From: Grifola frondosa
Lineage: Eukaryota > Basidiomycota > Agaricomycetes > Polyporales > Grifolaceae
DNA length: 64,000 nucleotides
Direction: 5' to 3'
NCBI GenBank assembly: GCA_001683735.1
Contig: LUGG01000019.1
Location: 1,074,768 to 1,138,767, forward strand
The position numbers and the translations under genes are program-made. The notes below the pieces were generated by a model, which worked only from the letters and a program-made list of their open reading frames with translations, made no database searches and was not told where the DNA came from. Of the stretch, positions 21,577 to 33,904 are shown piece by piece. Position 1 is the stretch's first letter, and each line of letters opens with the position of its first letter.

Positions 21577-22786
21577 GTGTTGAAGACCTTCCGATGTCTC
21601 CACCACAGCCATCAAATCCGCCTTAAAGTGGAAGGAAGAAATCCACGCTCCTCCCTGCAGCTGCATCTGTACACCACCCATGTGACTCCGTCCCTCCCTC
21701 AACACCTACGTGCTTGCCTCCCTCCTGCGCTCGCTTATCTCCACCGTGTATATACGCAGAGTCCGCAACCCCATCTACAGTAATGCATGCATTATGGGGC
21801 TAGTTGCTTACCCGTCGGACGTCGACGATACCCACCCATACATCTGCCCGACGTCACCGAGCTGGAACGCCGAAGCCTCCTCCAATTCTTCTATCGCAGG
21901 CCAGTCCGAGTCCATTTGGTCATCTACAGGGATCTAACTCGCGCAATGTATTCTAGCATTTTTCCATCCTTCACGCTCGATCAGGAGGCATGGATCGGCC
22001 TCCTCTCCATCTCCCACCGCCGCGGCCGTGCCTTCCAAGCACTCTTCGCAAATCCATCACCAGACGAGATCATCTGTCTCATAATCATCGTGAGAAGTAC
22101 CGGGTGCCTGCTAAGGGTATCCTCATGTTCTGCGCTCAATCGTCGAGCGTAACGCTTACTTGACCACGGAGGAAATGGGACGACTGTCGGTGGCCATGTT
22201 GTCACGTATCCTCGAGGCTCGTGAGCGATTCAGCGTGAAGAATACCAGAGGATGTTACGATTGATGTCCACAGATTAACATGGCACGGGTCCTGCAGGCT
22301 GTTTGGAAGACAACACCGCGGTTGACATGGTAGGTGATGGCATCTGTGCTCTCCAGGGCTTCGCGACGACTCACCTTGCCTCAAACATTCTCAGTTCAGT
22401 TGTCAGTCGATGCTACTAGTATAATCAGTCAGATCAGTCAGTATTTTCTCTTTTTTTTCTGAATGCAATATTGCGCCCCTGCTGTACATGTGCTATTGTG
22501 AGCGCAAAGCCAGGATATGCACGTCGCACTGGCGATCAGCGAACTGGGCCAAATTATCACGTCTTTTGGGCGGCTCCGTCAAATCCAAGTCCCTGATTTC
22601 GATGAGGAACTGCCTTCCACATCCCAAAATTTCGTCCTTAGGTCAGCGGAACGAGGTGCGTTCATCTTCAATTCTGAACAACTTTCAGTTGAAACCTTGC
22701 TTTACGTTTCTCTGCGAGAAGAATCGCTACGTAGACATGGATTAAGGCTGGTGGGACATGCCCCAGGTTTGTCGAATGACCATTAG
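21577..22786 (+). pseudogene. Block Z copy D, best preserved
   Basis: Unrecognised family. One frame reads LPDVTELERRSLLQFF, RPVRVHLVIYRDLTRA, FTLDQEAWIGLLSISHRRG and ALFANPSPDE over 21787-22100. Another then gives SIVERNAYLTTEEMGRLSVAM and LSRILEARERFSV. A last open frame (22517-22786) reads HVALAISELGQIITSFGRL, VPDFDEELPSTSQ and LLYVSLREESLRRHG. Introns could join some of these, but stops (for example after TPRLTW) remain. Other Z copies are worse, so this one is the reference. Confidence 0.4.
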
Positions 22787-23546
22787 CTCGCCAATATCGA
22801 GGTTGTGGAAGCAACGAGACGACTGGCTCCTGCTGACGGGGGTGCCAATGGGGAACGAACGTCAACCGCACGTCCGAGCCTCCATCCCTATCATACCCAT
22901 GGACCACCATATTAAGTATGCGAATGTCGTTAAGCAACGAAAATTGGCACACGCGTTGGGGGACAGCTGTGCAGCTGTCATGGGCCACATGCCTCGCCTT
23001 GGGGCTGAAGAGGACGATCCGCATGTGCGCCACGCCGGCCCACGCGTCACGTCATAGGTCTGAGGCTGCCTCAGGGACGATCCGCCAAACCCGGCACACT
23101 GCACGCTCCGCTGCAGATCGGTTCCGCGGAGTTCCCCTGCTCCTGCTCCGGGTCGTTGAGGTCTTCAGCCACAGAACCGTCGTGTTCGCGCGGCGGCTCC
23201 TTGCGCTCGTCGTTCTCGGGTTACACGGCGCATTGTTTGGCAGACGTTCTTTGCCTCTCTGTGACGAGTTCTGTCTCTCGAACTGCACGCTCTAGTCGTT
23301 CTTGGATGTCTAGCGGATCGTGGACCCCTTCACGACATTCGCTGCGCCACAGCTGCACCAACGTCCGCTGCGCCGCGCGTGCACATAGAAATTCGCGGTA
23401 ATTCGCTTGCCATGCATATCATTGCGATACGGCGGGGCATCTTGCCATCCGCCGTGGCCGCCACATATCTGTCGATGTGTGATTATTCGGTGCAGGCGAG
23501 CGTGCAATTTGGACTCGCCCATGCTACTGGTCTCCATATCTGGCAT
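22668..23546 (-). other. Block W copy 3
   Basis: As in copies 1 and 2. Minus-strand frames include a segment starting MPDMETSSMGESKLHARLH (23310-23546) and AHMRIVLFSPKARHVAHD (22668-23033). Frame changes separate them. It lies immediately upstream of DUF6533 copy 3. Confidence 0.3.
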
Positions 23547-23771
23547 GTTACCAACCTACTATGGCTGATACACAGCCTGTGCGTCGACTTCTCCCGACGT
23601 ACCCGTTCAACTATTAATTGTTTATTTACATCCGTCATCCGTAACCGATCCGTGCCGTTGTATGAGTGGATGTGGATGTCAAGCAGTGTTTTACCCATTT
23701 TTCATCATCTCAATTTTCCGAACAGCGCGTGCGATGCGTGTTGCATCCCGGCGCCGCGAAGAACCGTGTAG

Positions 23772-23778
23772 ATATAAG
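23772..23778 (+). promoter_or_regulatory. TATA box of DUF6533 copy 3
   Basis: ATATAAG at the conserved distance from the ATG at 23841. Confidence 0.5.
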
Positions 23779-23840
23779 AGCACGGTCTCTCCGTCTCTGC
23801 CAAAGTATTGAGTCCCGCATCTTTCGGACTATCTCACATC

Positions 23841-25490
23841 ATGTCCTCCGACGTCAGTGCCGCAGACGTCCAGGAAATGTGAGTGACACCTCCCCGCAAT
23901 CTTTCCTCATCTAATATATCCTATCATACAGCTTCATCTTCACATGTTGTCTTGTATCGGCAACTGGTCAGTGGTTCACGTACGATATCCACTCAATTGT
24001 TCATTCCTATTTGTCGCAGCGCTTCTAGTGTATGAGTACCTCATCACGTTTGATCGTGAATACCGACTCGTATGGAAGCGTCCATTTTCGGCGGCCACCT
24101 TACTTTTCTTGCTCGCAAGGTATCCTTTGCTTCTAGCCTACGTTCTTAACCTGCCAACGCAATATATGCTGCCCATGTCGACAACGGTACAGTTCTAGTC
24201 CTAATACTACAGACCATCTTTGCCCGCTCATAATTTCCAGGCCTATTCTGTGTTGTCTTGGTTGTCACAAGCTCTGGAGCTGCTCTTCTTTTTTCTTGTG
24301 GTCGGTGAGTAGCCGTACGATGTTCTGACTTCCGACTGGCGATTGATATTCTATGAAGCATTCACAAGTCTCCGAGCATATGCCTTGTCTGGTCGTCAAT
24401 GGCCAATTACTTCATTGATATTCATCTTGTCACTCGTTGCTTTCGGCGCCAACCTGGTGAGCTTTGTTCTCGGCGTTGAGCGTAGCGTGTAATTGAAGTT
24501 GCGACACACACTTCTAGTTCGAAGATGTGCTGCAAGGAGAGATCTCAGTGGAGCTATGGAACATGTGAGCGAATTTCGTCGATGTCACTGCAGCTCGTTG
24601 ACTCAATCCGTGTGTCATATAGAAGTATGTAGTGCTGTCGGCCTCAGATCGCTCGAGTGCTCTGCTCACACAATAATCCCAACAGTGTCATATGCACCGT
24701 GTGCGACAACAATCACTGCGGAAATGCTACTTCTTGCAGTAACCATACGCCAGACGTACTGGCAAAGACGAGCTGCCACGGAGGCTAATCTCCGAACACC
24801 ATTGCACACGGTGATCCTGAGGGACGGTCAGTTTGACAGCCCTCCCTGCACATATGCACAAATTGATGATGCTGCATCAGGTATGGTCTACTTCTTGTAG
24901 GTTATCTGCGGTTAACACGGATCTAGTCTTATTTAACGATGGTACATTTGATAGGGTCATTCTGATGGCGAACATTGCAACTATTCTGTCGATATTGCCA
25001 GAACTCGTCTTTGTAGGTAAACCTGTCTCTAGTCCCTACCGACGCTAACTTACGGGGATCATGTACTAATCATCAGGAATACATCTCGTTTATCAACATT
25101 TTCACCAGTCCGTCAGTAACTGCAACTAATCCATCTTTGTTTTGATCTCTATTGATTTTGTTGCGGCACAGAATACAAGCAATTATCATCTCACGATTCA
25201 TACTCAATCTCCGCGAGGTCGATGCAGCTCAATGCGGCGCCGAAGATCCAAGTCGTCCCTCTTTTGTGCGCTCCATCCAGTTTGCGACTTTCATCGAACC
25301 CCTCGGTGCCCCTCTCGACCACGAAATCTCGTTCTCTGCGATCGATGTCAGTTCCTTGGCAGAGCAGGGAGATGATATAGAGAATGAGGACGAGGACGTG
25401 GCGGGCAACGACGAGGAAATGGTATCAGGTCAGATTAACGTTAACGGGCCATCTGAATCGGAAGCCGGTCCATCTAGAGTCAGGGAGTAA
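23841..25490 (+). CDS. DUF6533 multi-pass membrane protein, copy 3
   Basis: Same exon plan, with open frame throughout and about 355 residues. Exon 1 reads MSSDVSAADVQE, and exon 3 carries VYEYLITFDREYRLVWKR. Exon 6 is 47 rather than 89 bases: a 14-codon loss in the loop after the fourth hydrophobic region, which keeps phase (FEDVLQGEISVELWN). Exon 10 gives EYISFINIFTS, and the last exon IIISRFILNLREVDAAQ ends with a more acidic tail. The poly(A) signal is changed to AATACA. This is the most divergent intact copy. Confidence 0.85.
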
Positions 25491-25960
25491 GCTGCCAGCA
25501 CTGCAATGATTTTTCGGTGCGTGTTCTTTCGTTACTGTCTCGTATATTCTAACGTTAACTGCAGAATACAAACGTGTAACGCATGCAGGTACTGGAGTCT
25601 GTCTGCTGTCTCGCATGGCTTCTCGTCGTTTTCTTGCAACATCTGGGTCTTGTGATTCGTAGAGATCCGCCATGGGTGTCGCGCTAAAGCGCCACCGCCG
25701 TGACTCTCTTATTTATTTCCTATATTTGCAAAAGAAGGTGGTGCTGAATATATTCATGCAATGCACTAGGGCGAACATATGATATAATCCGACTGAATAT
25801 TGGCCGCTAGGCAGAAGGTGGAGCAGAATCACGGACACGTAGTATCCCTTTTCAGCTCTCACTGTGTTGGAGTTCGTGCATTTCTCTGTTCTACATGATC
25901 GCACGCATATATATATCATTGTCAATAGTCAATCGGTCTCCAACCAATCTCTGTTCTGCA
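25491..25960. other. 3' spacer of DUF6533 copy 3
   Basis: Resembles 11086-11620, 33382-33900 and 43405-43960. Only short unconserved frames; nothing assigned. Confidence 0.4.
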
Positions 25961-27000
25961 GCAAAGAGGGACCCCAAATTCATATGAGAATGGCATTCTG
26001 CATTAAATATCGGTATGTTCTGTCCTTTCACGACAATTTATCATGAAGAATCAGGTTTTGTAGCAGGTAGGAGCGAATATTAGTGCGCGCGTAGAAGAAC
26101 GCCTAAGGACGACGCTTACTTGAACCAGCAAGCCCTGCGCCTGATGAAGACGTCTTCACGTATTTCTGTCCGTTGTTGAAGCTGCGAAGGGACGGCAGGC
26201 CTGGGGAGAGAACATGATACCCATCGCTTTCAGATCGGCCCGAGGATGTCATTTCCATTCCTTGATCTGGGTGTGGAAATACTGAGTTGACACGCTCTCC
26301 TTCGCATTCCGAGCCTGCCTATATAAATATCACCAATGAATCCTGGAACCTTGGATTGGACGTACCTGGCATTTGAGGTCGGACATTGGGATTCACTACG
26401 GTTCCAAGGCCGACAGGTCGTGAAAGATAATTAACCCTGAAATATATTTCTTGATTCTTCAGAGATTCATCGTCCCGACTCCACGAATCTTGCGTTTATC
26501 CTCCTCACGAAATACAGCAGTTAGATGTCGAAGAGCTGCGATCAAGGCGGGGAACAGCTGTGTTGCGCTCAAAATCGCGCCCAGGTGCATTTTATATCGC
26601 TCACAAAGAAAGCTTAAGGACAATTTCTGGAGGACGGCGATCGGAGACACTCTTATAGAGGTGACATTACCCACCGGATTTGATTGTATATCTCTTCATC
26701 ATCTCTGGACACCATATTCTCCGAGGTCATGACTTTGAGGCTTGCCAGGCATAACTGACGGACCGCGTTGTCGTAGTTGCGGTGTTTAAGCGCAGCACAA
26801 ATCAATGAATTGAGTGGTGAGAGAACTGCAAACATGGAATGCACGGCTCCGATGTGAGTCTCAGATGGAAATCAGACGAACGATAGAATATACAGACCAT
26901 CGTTGGCAACGGGGCCGAAATCATTTTTGTACATGGAGCTATCAAAACCCAATCTTCGAACGATATTCCATCGTACCGACTCGCGCTTATATCTGCGAGA
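25960..27000 (-). pseudogene. Block X copy 2 (unrecognised minus-strand gene)
   Basis: Includes the 5' portion missing elsewhere: VHSMFAVLSPLNSLICAALKH and NYDNAVRQLCLASLK on 26653-26844, then remnants of the C-terminal stretch seen at 11630-12300. Stops interrupt the reading near 26560. It lies directly downstream of the RabGAP copy E stop on the same strand, but a separate reading unit is likely. Confidence 0.3.
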
Positions 27001-27066
27001 GTAACCAAAGTCTCGCTATCACCGGATGTTGAAAAGAGAAGTCTCCGATGTCACCCCACAACCTGA

Positions 27067-29270
27067 TTAAAGGGCGTGGAGATGCGCAGCTTGTCCCGGA
27101 GGTATTGCTGGTCGTCCTCTCCAACTGAACACGGTCGATATTCGGTGGGACAACATCGCGTCTGCGCTCTGGTGCATTGCCTCGGCATACCTGAATGGAT
27201 ATCGTAACGACATTGGAGTATACAGAAAGGTATTGAGAACACACTTACAGTAGCTTGTAGCGCACGAGCTCCCACTCGAGCTCTTCGTGCCCCCGCCGCG
27301 CCATCACCAGCTCGTTCTATGCAACAGTCGGTTTGAACACACGCCGAAGAAGATCGAAGTCTTAAGAACCCACCAGTAATTGACAGTGTGCCGTATTCAA
27401 GTGTGCCATGTTCGACACTAGGGTTTTCTCTGTAGAGTGGCCGCTAAGTACGCACGCAGAAAATCGCCAGGAAAGGGCAGCGACGTGCACCTGTGCGGAC
27501 AACATGCGGTTCGTGTTCCGCAGTGCATCCATCTCTATCCGGTGTGCGTCCCACGCCCGGACGAGTTCGTCGTATTCACCGCATCCTGGACGAACTCGTC
27601 CACTTTGTACGCCTGCTTCGGCTCACCTTCAACTGTATGCTCTGGAGCCTCGAGCTGTGACGATGAGCGAGTATCACTCAATAGCAGATCCTTATGCTGG
27701 AGTTGCGTCAAGGCAACTGACCTGGTACACCTCGAACATGCGGGTGTTCAGGAACGCGAGCAGGTCATCGAACTTGAGCGCGAGCAGCGCGTCCTCGCTC
27801 TTGATCAGCAGCGCGAGGCTGAACGCAAACATTGCCTCGATCCCGCTCGCGAGACAGTTGTCGTATATCCGAAACACTATATTGATAGGGATGCGGTAGC
27901 TGAACATCGTCAAGCACCACTGCGAGTGATGCCCTGCGTCAGGCGTTCGAACTAGTGAGCAGTGTGTCAGAAGCTAGAGGTCCGAAGAGAAGATTATTAT
28001 AATAATCTGGGACTAGACAAATGTCAGCACTAAAATACGAATGGGTAACGTCTGAGACCTACGAGTCGTAACTGAAGCTTCGGCATCTAAGGTCATACGA
28101 ATGCATAAGCCGCACAAGGAGATAGAAGGCTTCCTCATCTGGCATCTACACATCGGTCTGCGTGAAGCTAGCACGGTTTAGGTGGAACTCGCATTGAGCA
28201 GTAATATCGCTACTACGAAGGGCAAGCCCTGGCAGTAGCCGACTTGTGGATTGTATCTGCGTAACTCAAATTAGCAGTTGGGATTAAAAAATCAAACTTT
28301 ACGTCCAGGTAATATGCCTTGAGTACGTTGAAGAGGTTCTCTTGGCCGATACCGTGGCCGTCCGTGAAGAATGTGTGATGTGGGAAGGTCCTGTACCCAA
28401 TGATCAGACTCAAAGTCTACACATAATGTCAGGAGCTCACCGACCTCCCAAGATCTCTCGAAATCGCTTTCTCATGTGAGCTCACCTCCTTCAAAAGACG
28501 TGTTCTCGAGCTCCGGATCCTTGGAGGCAGACCTAACGCGTATTGTGGGGCATGGAATTGATGAAAATAGGACACTGCCCAGGCACACCTACATCAGCTG
28601 CCAGATCATGCCCTTTTGCCAGCCCTTCGGAATGTTGGGACGCGAAGGTCTCGTATCTACACGCGACAATTAGTCACTGGAAACCACAGGGAACAGAATA
28701 CAACGGCACCAGACATGAAACTACTCCAGAAGTCTGGTGCCAGTTCACGTTAGCATGACACATAGTGATGGCATGGAGGAACGCATCCCAATCGACAGCC
28801 TCCTGCTCGCCGTGCTTCCGACCGAGTCCTCCTGCAGCTTCACTCTCACACTGCTCCTCCGACAGCCACCCTCATCTCCATCTGCAGTCTTTTCGAGTTT
28901 AAGCCGCGAGAGCAGGAGGGGGACGTCGCTCGCGGACACGATCGTCGACATTGACACCGACTTCTTGTACAGCCGGGTCTCGCCTACGAGAGTCACGGCG
29001 TCACCCATAAGAAACATCGGTTGCACCTACCCCAGGCTCCTCGACATCATCCCGGTCGTGATATATTCATCAGAGCCCCTTCTGGAGGGCAACGTTGGCA
29101 CTTCACTACTAGAGTCCGGAACCTTATCCTCATTTGTGATGCAGTGGGCTGAGACGGAGAAGAGAGTGTCGTGGTCTGCGACTGCGTACTCGGAGGGAGT
29201 GAGAGAGTCGTATACAGGGAAGCTAGGTTGCGTAAGAGCGAATGTATGAATGACAGTGGGGATATAATGG
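27067..29270 (-). pseudogene. TBC/RabGAP copy E, best C-terminus
   Basis: This is the copy closest to full length. It shows a linker with SDVPLLLSRLKLEKTADGDEG at 28745-29026, EKAISRDLGR joined by an intron to TFPHHTFFTDGHGIGQENLF, QVGYCQGLPFVVAILLLN, and FSYRIPINIVFRIYDNCLASG with SLALLIKSEDALLALKFDDL (27692-27913). A coiled coil with LVMARRGHEELEWELVRYK leads to the last exon YAEAMHQSADAMLSHRIS and a TAA at 27067-27069. The IxxDxxR and YxQ fingers are both present. However, the exon with YEAFASQH has lost one base and about 40 bases of IERGI around 28630, breaking the frame there. Some residual product cannot be excluded. Confidence 0.75.
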
Positions 29271-29356
29271 AAGCTTGGGACAAACTGGAGCTGAAGGCAA
29301 TCGCATTCAGACACATGGCACAAAATACGAAAACGGACGCGTCACGGTAACGTGAC
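29262..29356 (-). promoter_or_regulatory. RabGAP copy E promoter: TATA-like box and palindrome
   Basis: ATATAAT at 29262-29268 and GTCACG-GTAA-CGTGAC within 29339-29356. Confidence 0.5.
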
Positions 29357-29409
29357 GAGCTGATCGACATTCGATCGAAGAGACTTTTTCATTCCGCGAA
29401 CGTTGAGCT

Positions 29410-29970
29410 GAGCGCTTGAGCTGCGCGTCTCACCTTGAACTGACGCGTACCACTTGGATTGTAGTTGACATGCATACATGCGCGTTGGATCCTGCAGCTG
29501 TTCTTCGCACCTTGTCCATTTCCTTTCAGTCGGGATGTATACATCTGCCCGACATTACCGAGCCGCAACTAGAGCCAGTCCGCGTCTGTTTGATCTCCTG
29601 CAGGGAACTGACCCGCGCCACCTACATCCAGCTTTTCTCCTTCCTTCACGCTCCATGAGAACGCATGGATCAGCATCCTGTCCATCTCCCACCGCCTCCT
29701 CGTACGACCGTGCTTTCCAAACGCTCTTCCCAAATCCTCCACCAGGCGAGGCTATTCGTCTTGTAGCGATATAAAAAATACGAGATTCCTACCAAGAGCA
29801 TCCTCACGGCTTTGCACTTGATCGTGGAGCGCAACACTTCCTTGACCGTGGAGGGAATGGCACAGGCTTCTGTTGATGGGAGCGTCAAGGGGTGAAAAGG
29901 TACGAACCATAGCCACAAACACTGATATGTCCGTTTTCCCCGCACGACTGCTACTACAAGTCTCCACAAG
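29410..29970 (+). pseudogene. Block Z copy, short form
   Basis: Contains GCIHLPDITEPQLEP, CRELTRATYIQLFS and AFQTLFPNPPPGEAIRL in different frames. Nothing spans it intact. Confidence 0.3.
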
Positions 29971-30002
29971 CGCTTGACTTCTTGCCCGTGGAACAGGTTC
30001 TG

Positions 30003-30235
30003 CGCATGTGGCGAGTGTCATATTACCTGATGTCGTCTGTTCTGGAGTCGAGCTGCATCACATCGCCCCTTGGCAATCGTATCAAACTTTGCTTCTATTA
30101 GGTCGCTTTCAGTCGACGATCTTTCGACCTGACCTACATACAGCGAGCGGGAACAGGAAAGAGAGTCTGTACGGATTCCCGATCGAGGTTTTTCATCCAC
30201 CGACACGTTCGGCCGAGGTATTTCGAGGCCGGTGA
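30003..30235 (+). pseudogene. DUF6535 C-terminal fragment
   Basis: Matches the region of the 38.3 kb and 50 kb copies around the VSYYL... segment and the following intron. The rest of the domain is absent, so it is a fragment that ends against the unrelated conserved C-terminal exon. Confidence 0.35.
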
Positions 30236-30272
30236 TCCGTGGAGGCCTAAGGAGGAAGGAAAAAAGGACTGA
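30205..30272 (+). other. Conserved C-terminal exon, second copy
   Basis: RPRYFEAGDPWRPKEEGKKD followed by TGA at 30270-30272, paralogous to 9193-9250. The upstream coding sequence differs from that copy, so only the end is shared. Confidence 0.35.
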
Positions 30273-31082
30273 GAGGACGGGGAGGATGAGGATGAAGACG
30301 AGGACATGATTAGATTTCCGGTCCGTTCAGCTCTCGTGGTCTCGCATCAATGTATTCTTGACCGGCTTTATATTGTCGTACCTCCCCTCCCCACCAGCAT
30401 CTCCCAGTATGCTCTTCATCCTTTGTACTGCCGTGTCCCCTGATTTCGCATGTCTTGTCTTTGCTCTCCCATTGTATAACTTGTTATCCTTCTGGAGCTG
30501 CATTTATTCTCTATTAACCCGACTTTCCCGTTTTCTCAAGCATTGATGGACAAGCACATTACATACGAGGTTAGCATATTTCACCCAACTTCTGGTATAT
30601 GGATATGCTACGCCACCTGTTTATCTCAATTTGCCAGAGAGCGTGACTAGAGGCGTGTAGAACACACAACGCGTCGCCGAATGCCATTGAGGCATCAATT
30701 CCACTCCTATACATGGCTCATTGATATTCTCACAATATTGATGTACTGTCTGCCTCTTGAGGCTGTCCCGCCTGCGCGCCCTTGTCGACCTAGTAGTGCT
30801 GCACTTGATCGTCAGCGATTACAAGCGAGCAAACACATAAAATAGCGACACCCCTCTGGCCACAGTGTCGATGATCTGGCTTCGCGAGGCGGACAAATGG
30901 TGTCTGCCTCCTCGACTCCCCAGATCATGCATCGATCGCCAGGGACGCCGCCACCCAGATCACGCCAGAAGTCCGTAATCCATCAGAGATTGCCTCAGGA
31001 ACGAACTGCCAGACCCTGCACCCTGCACGCTCAGGTGAAGATCAGTTCCGCGGAGTTTCCTGTTCCTGCTCCGGGTCGTTGA

Positions 31083-31410
31083 TGTTGAGGTCTTCAGCAC
31101 AGAAGCGTCTCATTCACGCGACGGCTCCCTGCGCTCGCCGTGCTCAGGTTTCGTTCACGGATGTCTAGTGGGTTGTGGACGCCATCACATTGTTTAATGC
31201 GCTGGAGCTGCACGATGTCTGCTGGCCAGGCCGCGCGTGCACACAAACCTCCATGGTAATTCGCTTGCTGTGCATTTCATTGCGATGTGTCGGATCATCC
31301 TGCCATCCGCCGTGGCCGCCGAACATCGGTGGATGCGTGATTAGTCGGTGCAGGCGAACGTGCAATTTGGACTCGCCCTCGCTACTGGTCTGTATCTGGC
31401 ACGCTACCAA
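31083..31410 (-). other. Block W copy 4, partial
   Basis: Minus-strand frame 31165-31410 contains ESKLHVRLHRLITHPPM and GGHGGWQDDPTHRNEM, related to block W copies 2 and 3. It is shortened on its right side compared with them. Confidence 0.3.
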
Positions 31411-31697
31411 CCTATCATGGCTGATGCGCAGCCTGTGCTTCCACTTCTCCCGACATACCCGTTCAACTATTGGTTGTTTATCTACCGCCGTCGTTTCGAA
31501 CAGATCCGTGCTGGTGTATGAGCGGATGTGGATCGCAGGCAGCGTTTTACCTATTCTCCAATCTTACTAATTTTCCGAACAGCGCGTGCGATGCGTGTTA
31601 CATCCCGGCGCCACAAAGAACCGTGTAGATACAAGAGCACAGTCTCTCCGTCTGTGCCAAAGTATTGAGGCTCGCATCTTACGGACTACCTCATATC

Positions 31698-33381
31698 ATG
31701 TCCTCCACCGTCAGTGCCGCAGAAGTCCAGGAAAGGTGAATGACTCTTACCGCAATCTTTCCTCATCTAATATATCCTATCATATAGCTTCATCTTCACA
31801 TGTTGTTCTCTATCGGCAACCGGTCAGTGGTTCACGTACGATATCCAGTCAATTGTTCATTCACATTTGTCGCAGTTCTTCTAGTGTATGAGTACTTCAT
31901 CACGTTTGATCGTGAATACCGACTCGTATGGAAGCGTCGATTTTCGGCGGCCACCTTACTTTTCTTGCTCGCGAGATATCCTTTGCTTCTTAACAACATT
32001 TTTACCCTTCCAACGATATATCCACTGTCAATAATGGTACAGTTCTCGTACTACTTATACTGCACACCATCTTTGCCCACTGATAATTCCCAGAGCTGTT
32101 CTGCGTTGGGATGGTTGTTGAAAGTTTTGGAGCTGCTCTTCTATTGTCTTGTGGTCGGTGAGTAGCCATACGGTATTCTGACTTCTGACTGGTGATTGAT
32201 ATTCCATGAAGCTTTCTCAAGTCTCCGAGCATATGCATTGTCTGGTCGTCAATGGCAAATAGCTGCACTGACATTCATCATGGCACTGGTTCCTTTCGCC
32301 ATCATCCTGGTGAGCTCTGTCCTCGGTATAGAGCTTTGCGTTTAATTCAAGTGACGACGCATACTTCTAGTTTGAAGATGTGCGGCAAGTAGTGGTTGTC
32401 ACGCCACCTCCCATCAATTGTACAGCAGACTACTTGGTCTCACCGGAGCTGGACAACAAGTCAGTGAAATTCATCGATGTCACTGCAGCTTGTTGACTCA
32501 ATCCATGTGTCATATAGATGTATGTAGTGCTGTTGGCCTCATCGCTCGAATGGTCTGCTCACGCAATAATTCCAGTGCTGTATGTACGGCGTGCGACAAC
32601 AATTGCCGCGGAAATGCTCCTTCTTGCAGTAACCATACACCAGACATCCTGGAAAAGACGAGCTGTCGCGAAGGCCAATCTCCGCACTCCATTGCACACG
32701 GTGATCTTGAGGGACGGTCAGTTTCCCAGTCCTCCCCATATATGCACCGGCTGATTTAGCTCTATCAGGTACGGTATACTTCTTGTAGGTTGTCATTAAT
32801 AGTTAACACAGACCCGCGTAATTTGACAATGGCGCATTTGATAGTGCTTTGTTGATGATAATCATCGCAGATATTGTACTGGTATATTTGGGAGGCACCT
32901 TTGTAGGAAAAACCTGTCTCTAATCCCTACCGATCCTAACTCACGGGGATCACGTACTGTCATCAGGAATTCATCTCGTACCCCAGTGTATTCATCAATC
33001 CGTCAGTAACTGCGATTAATTACTCTTCATTTTTATATGTATTGATATTCGTTGCGGCGCAGAATACAAGCAATTATCATCTCACGATTCATACTCAATC
33101 TCCGCGAAGTCGATGCATCCCAATGCGGCGCCGAAGATGCAAGTCGCCCATCTTTTGTTCGCTCGATCCGGTTTGCGGCTTTTGTCGAACCTCTCGGTGC
33201 CCCTCTTGACCACGTACTCTCGTTCTCTCTGATTGATGTCAGTTCCTTGGACGAGCAGGGAGTTGATGGAGAGAACAAGGTTGAGGACGTGCTTGGCGAT
33301 GACGAGGAAATGGGGTCAGGTTTGACGAGCATATATGGGCCGACTGAAGCGGAAGCCTGTCCATCTAGATTGAGGGAGTAG
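31698..33381 (+). CDS. DUF6533 multi-pass membrane protein, copy 4
   Basis: Same exon plan, open throughout and about 371 residues. Exon 3 carries VYEYFITFDREYRLVWKR. Intron 6 differs from copies 1 and 2: only donor GTGAAA (32464) and acceptor CATATAG (to 32517) keep frame, giving ELDNKS joined to MYVVLLASSLEWSAHA. The last exon reads IIISRFILNLREVDASQ with tail DEQGVDGENKVEDVLGDDEE. The TATA position is changed to ATACAAG (31629-31635). AATAAA follows at 33448-33453. Confidence 0.85.
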
Positions 33382-33904
33382 GATTGCGACACGTTTTTGG
33401 TGTGTGCTCTCTCGTCACTATCTCGTATGTGCTAATGCTGGCCGCAGAATAAAAATGTATAATGCATGCAGGAACTGGAGTCCATCTGCCGTCTCGCATA
33501 CTCGTCCTTTTCTTGGAGCATCTTGGTCTGTAATTCGTAGAGATCCGCTGTGGGTGCTGCACTAAAGGGCTATCGCCGTGACTCTCTTATCTATTTGCTG
33601 TATTTGCGAAATAAGGTGTTGCTGAATATATTCTTGCTACGCACTAGAGCTAACATACGATATCATCTGACTGAATATTGGCTGTGTTATGCAGAAGGGT
33701 GGACGGAATCACGGACATGTAGTATCCCTTTTCGGCTCTCACTGCGTCTGAGTTCTTACTTTTTTCTGTTCTACAAGGCCATCACATCTATACACACATC
33801 ATCATCAATAAGAGATCGGTCTCGAACGAATCTCCCATTTTGCAGTGCAATTATCTAAAGAGTTGTATAAAAGTAACATTCTATATTGAACGTCGGTATA
33901 TTCT

